DNA of 64,000 bases from Oasisia sp. SBJ-2009. Taxonomy: Eukaryota; Annelida; Polychaeta; Sabellida; Siboglinidae. The stretch is taken from positions 20,487,402 to 20,551,401 of the forward strand of contig OZ024865.1 of the NCBI GenBank assembly GCA_964017155.1, given 5' to 3'. Of the stretch, positions 34,601-45,893 are shown piece after piece (within the stretch, counting starts at the first letter, position 1; every line of letters begins with the position of its first letter). The position numbers were made by a program, and so were the translations under genes. Below the pieces are notes generated by a model. It made no database searches. It had not been told where the DNA came from and saw nothing but the letters and a program-made list of their open reading frames with translations.

Positions 34601-37600
34601 TTGTTTATTTATATTTTTGCGGACTAGTAAACCTTTTGACGGACTAGTAAACTTTTGACTTTACTAGTCCCGCTGTCTAGTAAAATAAAAGCTGAAGTTC
34701 TACCCCTGCTTATAATAGAAATTATGGTTTAGGCCCATACCTTGAAAAAAGAATGAGAAGGTCGCATGGAAAGGATGCCAGAAGAAAAAATTGCAAAGAT
34801 AAGATGTTTGTTTGACTCCTCGTGTAAATTCATGGGTGTGTTGTAGGAGGACAAAACAGACACTAAGCAAGCCCCAGGTGCCAGTTTAGCTGCTGAATGG
34901 GAGGCTTTTGAAAGTCTCCTTGGTGGTTCAGCATTCGCACCTGAGGCATCATCATCGGGCTTGCCAATGGCCATACCTCAACCTGTCGCTGCACCTAGTT
35001 GCTCTGTGTCAGGAATACCAGCCCCTGTCAGCTATCCAATTTGTACGCTGAAGAAAGACAAGTCACATGACAAAGATGCATCAGAGTCATCAAGTGAGGA
35101 GTCAGATTCATCGTCAGGTAGCAGCAAGAGAGGAAGTGAGCGACGGCGCAAAAGTAGTTTGAAAAAACGTGTTTCTAGATCCTTGTCATCGGATTCTGAC
35201 TCGTCGAACTCTTCGTATTCACCGTCACGTGCAACTACAGATGTCGGTACCACAAAGAAACAGCAATCAGACAGTTCTAGTGATGACAGCGACTCGGAAC
35301 GACAACACACACACAGTACAAACTCTTCGGAAAGTTCTGAGAACTCTCCACAGAGGCCACGGGACAGATATAAATCAAGTGACTCAGATGCACCAGTGAG
35401 CGGTGACGAACATAAAGATTTGGCTTCTATGAAATCTGTATCTGAGCAGCAAAGTAAACATACAGCTGAAGAGCCAGTAGGAGGCTGTGCAGGGGATGTT
35501 AGTGAACAACAACAACCAGATGCCTCCAGTTCACCAAGCAAGGAAGTGACCCTGAGGGACAGACTTCTAAAGATAGCAGCAGAGAACTGTTCAGGTAAAT
35601 ATCTGTCATGTAAATTGGTGTCATTAATTTGGTTTTATGGTTATGTGTTGTAAATTTATGGTTATGTGTAATTTTTGTACTTGCCACCAATGATTGATAT
35701 TATATAACCAGGTAGTTTTGTTGTTTTGCCACATAAAAACTGAAGCACGTTTATGATATTGTTACAATACATTACAATGTTTGGTTGGTTTTCTTTCACT
35801 TTTTTCTATGAATTTAAAAAAAAATTGACTCTGGTGTAATGGATCTCATTTTTTTCCAGTGACATTGCCATAATTGGTCTACTCTTCCATTCTAGTAAGG
35901 AAGTTATCTTGGATCAGATATAAATTCATATGAGCAAGTATCAACTAAGGGGTTGTTTCAAACAGTGTGTGACCAGTTTTGAAGGGTAACTGTGTGTTTC
36001 TTCAGAAGAAGCATCAAAAGCAGATCACGTTCGTCGGACAAGGGATGTGAGCAGCAGTCGCAGTCCTAGCCCGCACAAGGTGAGTTGTGTGTCCATTTAT
36101 TTCACGCAGTAAAACCCTTATCTTCTTCAATTTAGTATGTGTCCATCATTATTCCCCCCTGTTGATAACAAATGAAGCTGCTGTTTCGAAATCTATTCAC
36201 CAGTGTCATGAAAGTGAACTGTTGATGTTAAATGGTGTGTTATATGATATCAGTGTAGATTGTATTTCACAGAAGGTAAGTTTGGGAAATGTAAGGAAAT
36301 AGGACACTTTGAAATTGCTAGGGATGTATTTAGATTGCCTAGACCTTGTGTTGGTCATGCTTTGAGATTCTACACTTTGCATAGGCTTACCTATACGCTA
36401 TGTATACGAAAGGAAACTCAATTCATGAACATTACCCATGGTGGACCTGAGATTTTCTGGGTCTTAGACATGTGTTTTCTGTGCGGTGTATGCCCCCCTT
36501 TCACCTAAAAATAAACCTGAGGAAAAACCCTGCTGCAATCTGGCCAATTCCTGTCGATATTAACACGTTTGTCTATAAACGATACTCAGAGTCAGAATGT
36601 GAGCTTGATAAGCGGGGACCACGTTCTGACACCCGCCGCAAGACAGAAGACACGCCCTCATGGCAGTTAGGGGGCAGCGCTCTCACCAGATGTCACCACA
36701 TTGCGACCGCTGTCAAAGTATGTTGGAGGGTCAGGCACGTTCGTAAGCCGTGTCGTTTTTTAAATTCGTTAAATGACCAATGCCATCTGAATGGTGAGGC
36801 ATTGAGTTGACCAGTTGTATCGCCTGTCCCAGTTCACTTATTTTTATAACTCACTTATTAGTGTTAGACTTTACATATTGGTGTCTGTATCAGATAGAAC
36901 AGCAATTGCAAAATGTCATAAGAAATCTGCCGAAAGCTGAATTTAATTAAGCATGTTTTTTGTGGCATGCCTAACAATGCTTGTTTTGATTACATTTCAA
37001 AAAAGAAAAACTATTCATTGAATTTCTTCATGGATAACAGTGATAAACTGTATTTATTAAATAACAATGACTGCTCTTTTTGAACATTTTATTTAGCTGA
37101 ATGATTGTTTTTTTCTTTGCAAACTTATTCTTCATCAGCCCAGTTGTTGAATTTATTTCTCCATTTTGTTCAGGAGACACCGCACCAGTATCTAAGGGTT
37201 AGAACAGATAAAGGCATACTGTTAGATTTGTTGACCTAGCATAATGACTCATCTACAGAAATGCTCTTGCAGTATCATTAGATATTCACAGTATACACAG
37301 TAGTGCGAATATCAGTATATGGTAAAAGAAAATTATGTATGCTACACATTACACCCCTTATATTTGCATTAGGATTTGTCCGGTTGGGCAGTGTTGGGTT
37401 GATGGTTTGTGTATGTGTTGGCACTTGATGTTGCTCATGTTCATGGCAGGTTTGAGATTAATTTGAGTTTGGTCTTATCACCTGATTCTCACCAACAGCA
37501 CAGGGAGTTAAAGGGAAGGCCTCGTCATGGTAGCCGGTCACGGTCGCGAGAGAAAGGTCGTCGGCGGGGTAGCCGTAGAAGGAGGTCAAGGTCGCAGGAA

Positions 37601-40600
37601 CACTCACGGAGAGGTCGGAGTCATCGGTCAAGGTCCAGTTCACGCCACAGGCGGTCAAGGGAAAGGAAAACATCGACATCAAGTGTGACAAAATCACCGT
37701 CAAAGGAGAGCAGGGGGAGGCTTAGTAGTGTACGTATAATACTTTTGTATTAGCAGAAATGTCTGAAATGCCCTTATCGTCGTCTTATTGGGATAATTTG
37801 GTACATGGTAAACACCTCTCAATGAGATTGCGTAGCCAAGTGATTTGTCTGAGTGATTGGGATGGAAACCATTCAGTCAGTGAGTTTGATATTACTTGCC
37901 ATAGAGTGTTACGTAAGACCCATGTGACATGTTCACAAAACATACATATTTGATGTTTGACGAGGATTATATATCTCTGTAGGCAACATTATGAGTGTTT
38001 TCTATGATTGTGCGAAGCCATGTAAACCACACAGGAATCTGATGTTGATAGATACAGCACTTCAAACAAAATCTTTGAAAAGTACTGAGGATACAGTGAA
38101 TAGACAACCAGGATGACCTCATGACCCACCTGGATTCTAGTGGTGACTACTATATATATAGCATAGAGTGGTGGTCATGGGAGAGTGCTGGAATGTTGAT
38201 CAAGGAGGTGGTGGTTTGATTTCACCAGCGCTGTTTCAAAACATGGCAGTTTTGTTCACCTTATGTTGCCCGAGTCTATCAGAAGACGCAGGCAACATAA
38301 GGTTGAATCTGGTGCCTCTGACAGAGGAAGTAAAAGATCCCATGACGGGGGTGACTGTAGTGGACACGAGTCACAGAGTAGTGGTCACTATCTCTAACCC
38401 TCTGGAGTTGCTTCCCGGTCTGGCATGTGACAGCTGCAGAGAAGGCAATGTGTACAGTACCCTGAGTGTACACTACACACCTGGGTCCTGTTCAATATAC
38501 AGCCATGCTGTATGTGTGCATTGACTGTTCAAACTGTAAACTAAGACACTGTCCACAAGCCAACTACCTGACTTTCACGTACTGTTTTAGACAGCTGATG
38601 ACAAAGACATGACAAAGAGTGACCAAAAGAAATCACCACGGCAACGCTCCAGAAGCAGGTCACACCATCGTCGCAGCAAGTCACGTGGTCACCGCAGCAG
38701 GTCACGGAGTCATCGGAGTAGATCACGAGGTCGTCGGAGCAGGTCGCGACACCGCCGGAGCAGGTCACGGGGTCGTCGGAGCAGGTCACGTGAAGGTCGC
38801 AGTAGGAAACGAGGAGGTCGCGGCCGTCATTTCAGTCCCCCAGCACATGGTCACACATTCGAAGGGCATTCCAGGTTTGTCACCTTTAATTATAAGTTAC
38901 ACCTTATTTATGGATAGATCCTATTTAACTCTTGGTAACTAGCATTTGTTAAATGTGGTCTACGTGCTATAACCCACCGCATCTGTGGTTGATATTGTAA
39001 CACAACACACTGTTTTCGTGGTTGTTTTCTCAAAGAACCATTATAAACTTAATAAAAAAAAGACAAATTACAGTCTTCTACAAAAAGTTAAAAATAAATG
39101 TTATTTCTATAGGCATATGTGACTTGTTGTAACGAAATGAGTGGTATGCCAAAAAAGAGTTACACTTTTGGGAAGACAATATATTAAACTTTCCAATGGC
39201 GAAGAGCTCATGGATCTACCTCACACATGGCTAAAATTATTCAACACTGAACATGCCTGAGGTAGAAAAGTTCAAACTGAGAAAAACAGTTCAAGGTCAC
39301 ATAGCTATAAAAGAAATAACATTATTGTCACTTTTTCGAGGAAGAATGAAGAAAGTTCACGGTTACGTAAGCACATGTTGTTCCAAATGCAGTCGTTCTG
39401 TCTTTATTTCACAATTGAAATAAAAAGTTGCAAGGCCAGATAAATTGAATTCCTCCGAGAAAGGAAGGGAGGGAGCAGGAGAGGGAGGGAGGGAGTGTGA
39501 GTTGGTGGGAAAGAAGGGAGGGGGAAAGGGGAGAGATAGAGAGAAAGGAGACAACCAGTGTGGTTTGTGCACAGGGTGTGGAAGAAGAAGCGGCCGCTGG
39601 AGAAGGGAAGGAACTGCATGATGAGGAGTCCCAGTCGGTCTCCGTCGCGACAGAAGGCGCGACTCTACAAGCTGCTCAAGCAGACAGCCCCGCCCGACAA
39701 GAGACTCACCTTCAAGGAGAGTCTCCTCAAGCAACTGATGCAGTTACAGAAGGACGCCAATGCTGGCACCCTCACCCTCGACCCCAGCACACTAGAGGCA
39801 CTGGGTAAGTCACAGCTAGGTTCACTGTAGAGCACTTACACAGTCACCCTCACCCTCGACACCAGCACACTGGAGGCACTGGGAAAGTCACAGCTAGGTT
39901 CACTATAGAGCACTGACACAGTCACCCTCACCCTCGACCCCAGCACACTAGAGGCACTGGGTAAGTCACAGCTAGGTTCACTATAGACACTGACACAGTC
40001 ACCCTCACCCTCGACCCCAGCACACTAGAGGCACAAATTTCAGATATATGTAACCTGAAAACAGGCAAATGTAACAGGTGTGATTTTTTTGTATTTGCCT
40101 CCATTCACATGAGAGGTTATAAAATATTAATGAAATTATGAGACACAAACTTTGTTCTGGAAATCATTTGATTTGACACAGAATGACATTAGTGACATGC
40201 AGAAGGCAGTAAAGTGTTGTGTGTCGACAGAGGCAGCCCACGAGAAGCCGAGTAGTCTGCCTCTCAACAGCAACAACCCTCTGCTGGCGATGATGATGGC
40301 AGCGGGAGACAAGGTGACTCCACAGCAGGCCCTGCTCCAGACCATGGCCGCCATGCACCAGAAGGTCAGTGACTTATCAAGTGTACTGTGTGCTTAAGAA
40401 AGGTTTTTAATTAAACATGCTTCTTTGACGACGGTGTAGTTTACTGTTTTTACCAAATGTCATCCACTGCATGGAGACACTAAATTTGCTGTTTCCTTTG
40501 TAAACTAACATGACGCCACAGGCCTACTTGGGTGAGACGCATACTCCGAATGTAGTACCCCCTTAATGGTAATTTACTCCGGGCAATCCTACATAAGTAA

Positions 40601-42561
40601 ACTGAACAGCGACGATTTAACTTGAATTTCTATTATATAATTATGTGGTGTAAATCAAGTGCAATTTCCATTTTTCAATGCTAGACATTTTGAACACTTC
40701 TAGGTATTATAAGATACAAGATAAATATAAGTTTACAGCAAAGATAAATTGTGGGTTGCTAGGCTAGCGCTGTGCCTAAAATCTGTTTAGCCAATTTGGC
40801 TAAAGGTCAGAAATTTGTTTAGCCAAATGAGATTCTCTTTAGCCATTTTTTTAGATCAATTAAATTACCCAGTTTAAAAGTGACAAGACATAATATAATA
40901 ACAAATTCTATACAATATCCACAAGAAAAATATGTCCTATTTTAATTAACTAAACATTTATATATTTAGCTAAACATATATAACGCAAACAAACATCCAG
41001 TATAATTTAACAGAACATTGTTTAACAATAAAATGAAACCTGAACAACTGTTGGGAATTTTGCAAAATATAAAGAAACAGATCCTAACACATACTATTAA
41101 TGTAATAAAATTTACATTACAGGTGTGTATAACATAAACTGAAAGATACACTTTTATAACAAGGTAAAATAATTAAGAACCACCTACTCTACTCTTGCTG
41201 CCCCGCAGTGATTCAAACAGTGTATTGATAATAATTATTACCTGTCTTAAAACTTCATTTGACTGCTCAGTAATTGAATACAGTAATTCACAAAAATAGT
41301 TAACTGTGGCTGACTGTAATCCTGGCCTGGGTGACGCAGGCTATATTTAATAAAACACGTTTTTGACATGCATCTTTCTATCTGTAATGTTTCTGGTGGT
41401 GAAACTTGTCAAACATACATGAATTACAATCTATATTGGCATTTTATTGAATAGTTACCAGATGGCACATTGATTAATCATTGACAATGCCATGTGACTG
41501 CGCCGGCGATACTGAGCGATAATATGGAACCTGTCGGGTACATCATTGTACTTGCCTCAAACTTGTAATTAGTGCCATCAGGCAGGTCCCCATTGTCTAG
41601 TAAACACAATTCTTGATTGATTTAAGCTACCCTATTGTCTGTGAGCATGGCTAAGTGGAGGGATTAGCAACCTATTGTTTACCCAGCGGGTCACGTTACA
41701 CCGACTGGTTATTTGGGTCAGTTGAATGTGCGTTCGTTTAGGCAACTTTAACAGAGCTGGGTGTTGAATAATGCAGTCATGTATTGCTGATAACATCAAT
41801 AATAATGACAGATATAACGTTTCGCTAATTTGGCGAAGAGGTTTAATTTATTTTCACCAAATAGAAAACCGTTTCGCCTATGGCGCAAATGGCGATCGAC
41901 AGCGCTAGCATAGGGTTGACAGAATGACATGTGTTGTAGGCTCAAGAGATGACAGGTGTGGCAGTCCCCAAATATTACAACCCTGCCGCTGTGAATCCTC
42001 TCAAGTATGCCGAACAAATGCAGAAACGCAAACTCCTGTGGTCGAAAGCAAAAACTGACAACAAGGAGGTGGGTGGTGGTTGTCTTACTCCCTCTCTTAA
42101 TCCGAGATAACTCATTTTAAAAGAAGTCAATGTAACTGTGTTGATAAGAAGCATAGCATCAATGCCAGGTGAGCCCACGGCCACTTGGTTCTATGTTGAA
42201 CGCTGTGTTCTGTTCTAGAATTGTGTTATTTGTTGTGGAATTTGCAGTCTTTTGGAGGTAATGTTGATGAGCATGATATGACGATTGTATGTGGTTGCAG
42301 GAGGGCGTGGCAACGTGGGGTGGCACATCATTCTCACAGGACCAGGATGGCCATATCGCACACAAGTTCCGCAAGCTGATGGGGATGAAAGAGGGCGAGG
42401 ATGACGACGATGAGGAACACCCCGCCAATGAGGAACAGCAGCTAAAGCAGCAGCAGCTGTTTGACCAGCTCGATAAAGAGTACGAGTTCGCACGTATGAC
42501 AACACATACTCACCGCGGCATTGGTCTTGGCTTCCAGTCACTCGGTCTCCCGGACAACTAG
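31593..42561 (+). CDS. RSRC2: RSRC2, arginine/serine-rich coiled-coil protein 2 (9 exons)
   Basis: Joined exons: 31593-31661, 34847-35594, 36006-36079, 37499-37729, 38591-38874, 39575-39804, 40231-40364, 41940-42068, 42301-42561. Phases close exactly (2160 nt, 719 residues plus stop). Residues 1-23 are METLVGYASEESE and on. Residues about 24-272 are Ser/Asp/Glu-rich. Residues about 273-470 are RS-rich (SRSRSHHRRSKSRGHRSRSR type). Residues about 500-590 are helical. The C-terminus has VPKYYNPAAVNPLKYAEQMQ, KRKLLW, HKFRKLMGMKEGE and EFARMTTHTHRGIGLGFQ, the RSRC2/SMAP-domain signature. The family is nuclear and linked to pre-mRNA splicing. It is longer than human RSRC2 (about 430 residues), mainly because of the N-terminal Ser/acidic exon. 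The first exon is the least certain join. Confidence 0.85.
31907..32730. mobile_element. Fold-back element with duplicated inverted arms
   Basis: Each arm has about two direct copies of a roughly 190-bp module. Left modules run from GGCACTTTCGCAGAATTCGG and GGCACTTATGTACAAGTCGG through to CTTTTGAGGTCGAAAAGA. Right modules are the inverse (TCTTTTCGACCTCAAAAGT to CCGACTTGTACATAAGTGCC and CCGAATTCTGCATAAGTGCC). A spacer of about 90 bp at 32248-32335 separates the arms. It lies in intron 1 of RSRC2; no coding capacity. Confidence 0.85.
32829..34713. mobile_element. TIR element with ACTAGTCCG motifs, interrupted by a piggyBac MITE
   Basis: The left end has TTATCATGGGTAGAACT followed by repeated ACTAGTCCG/CGGACTAGT motifs (32850-32935). 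The right end has the inverse: GCGGACTAGTAAACC repeated, then AGTTCTACCCCTGCTTATAA (34618-34710). The matching ends and motif clusters indicate one element of about 0.8 kb split by the insertion at 33507-34568. No ORF is supported. Confidence 0.65.
33507..34568. mobile_element. piggyBac-type non-autonomous element (MITE)
   Basis: Flanked by TTAA on both sides (33503-33506 and 34569-34572). The left terminus CCCTGCGACCGGCCAG matches the inverse of the right terminus CTGGCCGGTCCCAGGG with one mismatch. TTAA target sites and CCCT...AGGG ends are the piggyBac signature. The right subterminal region carries the palindrome GGCCGATTAATCGGC twice. The element is 1062 bp with no transposase ORF. The short ORFs inside are not supported as genes. 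Confidence 0.85.
34847..35594 (+). CDS. RSRC2: RSRC2 exon 2 (Ser/acidic region)
   Basis: 748 bp, acceptor TTGTAG, donor TTCAG|GTAAAT, ending in phase 1. Begins with EDKTDTKQAPGASLAAEWEA, then long Ser-Asp-Glu and basic tracts (SESSSEESDSSSGSSKRG). Low-complexity and probably disordered and phosphorylated. The long minus-strand ORF opposite (35032-35541) is a shadow. Confidence 0.82.
36006..36079 (+). CDS. RSRC2: RSRC2 exon 3
   Basis: 74 bp, acceptor TTCTTCAG, donor AAG|GTGAGT. Encodes EASKADHVRRTRDVSSSRSP and on. Intron 3 (36080-37498) contains no supported exon. Confidence 0.75.
37499..37729 (+). CDS. RSRC2: RSRC2 exon 4 (RS domain)
   Basis: 231 bp, phase 0 to 0, donor AGT|GTACGT. Encodes HRELKGRPRHGSRSRSREKG and further Arg/Ser repeats. 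The acceptor CCAACAG was chosen because it keeps the phase; a second AG lies 5 bp downstream. Confidence 0.78.
38163..38450 (+). repeat. tRNA-derived SINE, plus-strand copy
   Basis: Homologous over most of its length to the minus-strand copy at 57300-57602. The head GAGTGGTGGTCATGGGAGAG and GGTGGTTTGATTTC resemble pol III A and B boxes. The body keeps GGCAGTTTTGTTCACC and GGAAGTAAAAGATCC. Lies in RSRC2 intron 4. Confidence 0.7.
38591..38874 (+). CDS. RSRC2: RSRC2 exon 6-equivalent (main RS repeat exon)
   Basis: 284 bp, acceptor TGTTTTAG, phase 0 in and 2 out, donor CCAG|GTTTGT. Begins TADDKDMTKSDQKKSPRQRS, then RSRSR/HRRSRSRG repeats and GRHFSPPAHGHTFEGHS. The AGGTCNCGGNGTCNNCGGAG-type repeats make it the most repetitive coding exon. 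It joins exon 4 directly. Confidence 0.82.
39462..39550 (+). repeat. Polypurine tract upstream of RSRC2 exon 7
   Basis: About 90 bp of almost pure GGGA/GGAGA purines, with many GGG runs on the sense strand. It ends 24 bp before the exon 7 acceptor, where a pyrimidine tract would be expected. Confidence 0.85.
39575..39804 (+). CDS. RSRC2: RSRC2 exon 7
   Basis: 230 bp, acceptor GTGCACAG, donor CTGG|GTAAGT. Encodes VWKKKRPLEKG, SPSRSPSRQKARLYKLLKQT and the helical FKESLLKQLMQLQKDANAG. Its last about 38 bp and donor are copied in the 78-bp array that follows. Confidence 0.83.
39767..40033 (+). repeat. 78-bp tandem array spanning the RSRC2 exon 7 donor
   Basis: About 3.4 units. Each contains the exon end (CACCCTCGACCCCAGCACAC...GCACTGG) plus the intron start (GTAAGTCACAGCTAGG). 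Copy 1 is the real junction at 39804/39805. Copy 2 has GA in place of GT (39883). Copy 3 keeps an intact donor (39961). Copy 4 stops just before the donor. An in-frame TAG in each unit would truncate read-through products. Confidence 0.92.
40231..40364 (+). CDS. RSRC2: RSRC2 exon 8
   Basis: 134 bp. The acceptor TGTCGACAG was chosen because exon 7 ends in phase 1. Encodes AAHEKPSSLPLNSNNPLLAM and KVTPQQALLQTMAAMHQK, matching the vertebrate VTPQIAMAAQMAAL helix. The open frame extends upstream to 40152, so an earlier acceptor is possible only with a different phase. Confidence 0.75.
40365..41939. other. RSRC2 intron 8
   Basis: About 1.6 kb of AT-rich intron with no exon or clear repeat family. 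Two segments (40780-40850 and 41815-41895) share GTTTAGCCAAAT/GTTTCGCC-like text about 1 kb apart, possibly remnants of one element. Confidence 0.4.
41940..42068 (+). CDS. RSRC2: RSRC2 exon 9 (SMAP start)
   Basis: 129 bp, phase 0 to 0. Encodes AQEMTGVAVPKYYNPAAVNP then LKYAEQMQKRKLLWSKAK. The YYNPAAVNP-K-AEQ-KRK-LW string is diagnostic for RSRC2. Confidence 0.92.
42301..42561 (+). CDS. RSRC2: RSRC2 terminal exon (SMAP C-terminus)
   Basis: 261 bp including the stop. Encodes EGVATWGGTSFSQDQDGHIA, HKFRKLMGMKEGE, an acidic stretch and THTHRGIGLGFQSLGLPDN. KFRKLMG and THTxRGxGLGF are SMAP-domain hallmarks. Confidence 0.93.
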   Translation, partial: EGVATWGGTSFSQDQDGHIAHKFRKLMGMKEGEDDDDEEHPANEEQQLKQQQLFDQLDKEYEFARMTTHTHRGIGLGFQSLGLPDN

Positions 42562-43275
42562 TGACCACTTCCAGTGCTGTGGCTTATTCACTGCTTCTTC
42601 AACCAGGATACAGTGGTACCACATCAAACTGAAACATTTGTACATTTGTGACACTATTGTGGAATTAATTAGCCAACCGGTTTTGCATTGTCGTCAGCCG
42701 GTAAACACGGGATTGCTGTTTGAAAATAAATGACAGTTTGTAGGGCAAAGTACAGATGGATGCACATGCACTTGTTACATGGAGTATATATCTTAGCTAG
42801 TGTAGTGCCATGACCTCTCCTGGGTCAGAAACAAAGGTCAAGGTTACTGATGTGACATGCTGTAACACGTATTCCATGAATTGTATTTTACAGTCTGTTA
42901 TTCAAACAGACCACCAAACAAGGGAATTTCTTCAAATTGTTGGCTGCAGATTACCATATGATAATTGGTACGCACTTAATCTTCCCGTTGCTGTTGCTAG
43001 GCAACTGTTCTTTTTATCGTATATCTTTATTAATGTTGTTGTTATTTGTGCGGGACAACAATATTTGCTGGTTGCTGTTTGGTTGTTGTAAATAGGGGTG
43101 ATGAAGGTGCATGTCGACAGCTTTATTCACTTGCATTTTGTAATTAATGTAAAGGTGTGACTCTTGGCTACTTGCTGGGACTGCAGTTGTAGATCTGCCA
43201 TATTGAAGTACAACTTGTCAACATTTTACACCCGTCGTTATCTTGGCTTAACAAGGGCTGTGTTGTATGAATAAA
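42562..43275 (+). terminator. RSRC2: RSRC2 3' UTR and candidate polyA signals
   Basis: AATAAA occurs at 42725-42730 and at 43270-43275; the first is followed by a T/G-containing stretch. The 3' end is inferred, not shown. Confidence 0.45.
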
Positions 43276-45140
43276 ATTATTATCTTGCGAGTGAAATGTG
43301 TTTCAAGTTTTTATCATTAACTGTAAGATTTTATATATAACCTTTGAGATTTCCATTTGACACCACTGCATATAAACACATCATAAATGTCTCGTGATTC
43401 GCTCCCAAAATAAGGGGATATATCTACTCCATATTAACATTTGCACTGTATTTAAGGCTGCATTTAATTGGTTGCCGAGACATTTTTATTTAATAATTTA
43501 TTATCCACTGATGTTTACATAACGTTTTAATTTTATTTAAATACATTTTTATAATTTAAATTTGTACTATTTATATTGTAATATCAATCAAGTAACATGT
43601 GAAAGCTATGGATATGTGCTATATTATATATATAAAATAAATGTTCTTTCCGTGTTAAAAAAAATAGGCACTGAATTATGGTATTTATAGCATATCTAAA
43701 ATGGAAATACTCAAAAGTAGAAATCACTGACCTGGCTTGGGTTGTAACATTCTTCACAATGTGTAAACAATTTATTTTTATTTATGCAACATTTTGTACA
43801 TTACTCCAAAGGATAAAATGAGTATTTTTATACAAACAACCATATCTATCTTTGTCATAATATGTGACCATAGCCAAAACAACAAGATGCACATTTGAAG
43901 TAGTATGTTTATTAATAAGCAGATTTTATGTACACAATACTATCTGTTTTTATACATATTTATACACAGATGTGCTAGATAACCATTATCATTGTAGTAT
44001 TAGAATATATTACATCACATCATCTTCTATACATCACCATCACAGGCCTATAGGAGTGTCACATTTAAGAAATGTACCATTTAGCTTTTGCTAATACATC
44101 ATGACATGGCATGGCGACACTTCCAAATGAGATGACACGTCACCAATCAACTATTTCACTCCAGCATGCAGGATAAACATAAATAAAAGTTCTCAAAAAC
44201 AGAACCCACAGCAATGTGGTCTAAAGTAGAAAGCTGAGAGTACACATGGACCATGGACCGGAAAAAAACAACGATGTCATCCTTCAGACAGCCTAATCGA
44301 AACAGACCAAGCATGATTTACAGGCTATATGACGAGAAAGAAAACAGAACATATATCAACAACAGGAAAGAATTTATGAGAAAAGGTAGAGGATGCCAGA
44401 GAATAAGTAAGGCTGGAGCATGACAGAACTGCTACAAATGACTGTGGTTTTCCACCATGCCATGATCACCAATGCATATGACAGCCAGAAAAAGATCTAC
44501 ATTGGCCATGTCCATAAACCGTTAAAAAATTATTATTACTTTAAAGCAGTGAATGATGCAATTTCAGAGCATCCGTCTGCCCAAAGTTTGACATAGCACA
44601 AGCATTCCTCTGCTACTTTAGCACATCTTCAGCAGTGTGCCAGTTACATAACATCCGAGATGGCCTGAAATTACAAGTTACCAGCTGGCACTCTCAACAG
44701 ATAGTTTTTGAGAGAAATACAAAAAATAAAAAGACATCACTTATGCTGTAAAACACGCCCTGAAAATAAATATCACAACTTTGTTTTTCAATAAGAAAGC
44801 ACAATCAAACCTTGCTTTATGGTCACCTCTGTAATACAACCTCACAATTCAGGTCAGTCTAGGATAGTCCCAGAGTTGTTCTAAATGCAATGACATATAG
44901 GTAATTAGTCCTGTTAATGCGGCCACTCCCTCCATTTAATCAGGTCTCTTGGCCAGTCCCCACTGTCACCTTAATAGGGAGCTTCTGCTATTTTTCTTAT
45001 CAAATTCATGAGACTAGCCCTAACACAGAATCTTTGAGACTATCTTACACAGCACCTGTCAAAGTTGACAGGTTCTAGTGACTTCTGTCAAGTAGTAGCT
45101 CCACTACTAAGGTCTCTCACAAATGCATTCCTGTAAATGA
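43276..45140. other. Convergent intergenic region / possible UBE3B 3' UTR
   Basis: AT-rich, no supported ORF. Minus-strand AATAAA candidates lie near 43770 and at 43908-43913, so UBE3B may have a long 3' UTR, but this is uncertain. Confidence 0.4.
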
Positions 45141-45460
45141 CCATGGTCATGGTCAAGTACACGTGATCATGTACAAGTGTATCAAGTCAAGCACATTTGA
45201 TTGAGTATATATATGTTAGGTCAAGTACATCTGATTAAGTGCAAGTACAGACACATTTTATCATGTACAAATACATTTGGTCGAGTACAAATACATTGGG
45301 TCAAGTACAAGAACATTTGATCAAGTACACAACCCCCGGTAGGTCAATTATAATTGTACAAGTACATTAGGTCAAGAACATTGCGAAGTAAATTGGATGA
45401 AATACAAGTACTAGGTATAGCAAGTACATTTGACAAAGTACAAGCAAATTAGGTCAACTA
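45140..45460. repeat. Degenerate AAGTACATTTGATC repeat
   Basis: Irregular repeats of GGTCAAGTACAAGTACATT-type text, spacing 20-30 bp, downstream of the UBE3B stop codon. Confidence 0.7.
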
Positions 45461-45893
45461 TATTTCAGTCATAACGATCAACTTATTATCTCTAATAAAT
45501 GATACACTAGTTGCAGGTGCAATCAGAAACAACACGAACAAAACCAGAGAAACTTATTATTCTTTGTTCTAAATACATTGAAGCTATGTACTTGAAATGT
45601 CCTTCATATTTCTGCAAGTGCAATTTATTCACAAGTCATACTGAATGAAGTACAATGTGACTTTGCTTTTACAGTCACCTTGATAATCCACCCACCTCAC
45701 AATTAAGGTCACATGTAACATGTAGGAAATATGCTCTATTCACCTTGCTAATCAGGCCACTAAATAGCAAGGTTCCGCTGTACAGAAATACTGAAAAAGT
45801 ACTTACATGAAAGTACTTGACCTTGATAACTAGCCCCAATATGACCTTGAACTTGACCCTGATAACTACCCCTACCCGACCTGACCCCCTGTA

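Noticed and set aside
35032..35541. 169-codon minus-strand ORF rich in Ser/Leu/Cys
   Set aside because: Shadow of the Ser/acidic RSRC2 exon 2.
36472..36810. 112-codon plus-strand ORF in RSRC2 intron 3
   Set aside because: No suitable splice sites with matching phase, and composition is unlike the neighbouring RS exons.
38273..38395. Possible extra RSRC2 exon with RRRQHK and SDRGSKRSHDGGD text
   Set aside because: It lies inside a SINE copy, its donors do not keep phase with the next exon's best acceptor, and RSRC2 closes perfectly without it.
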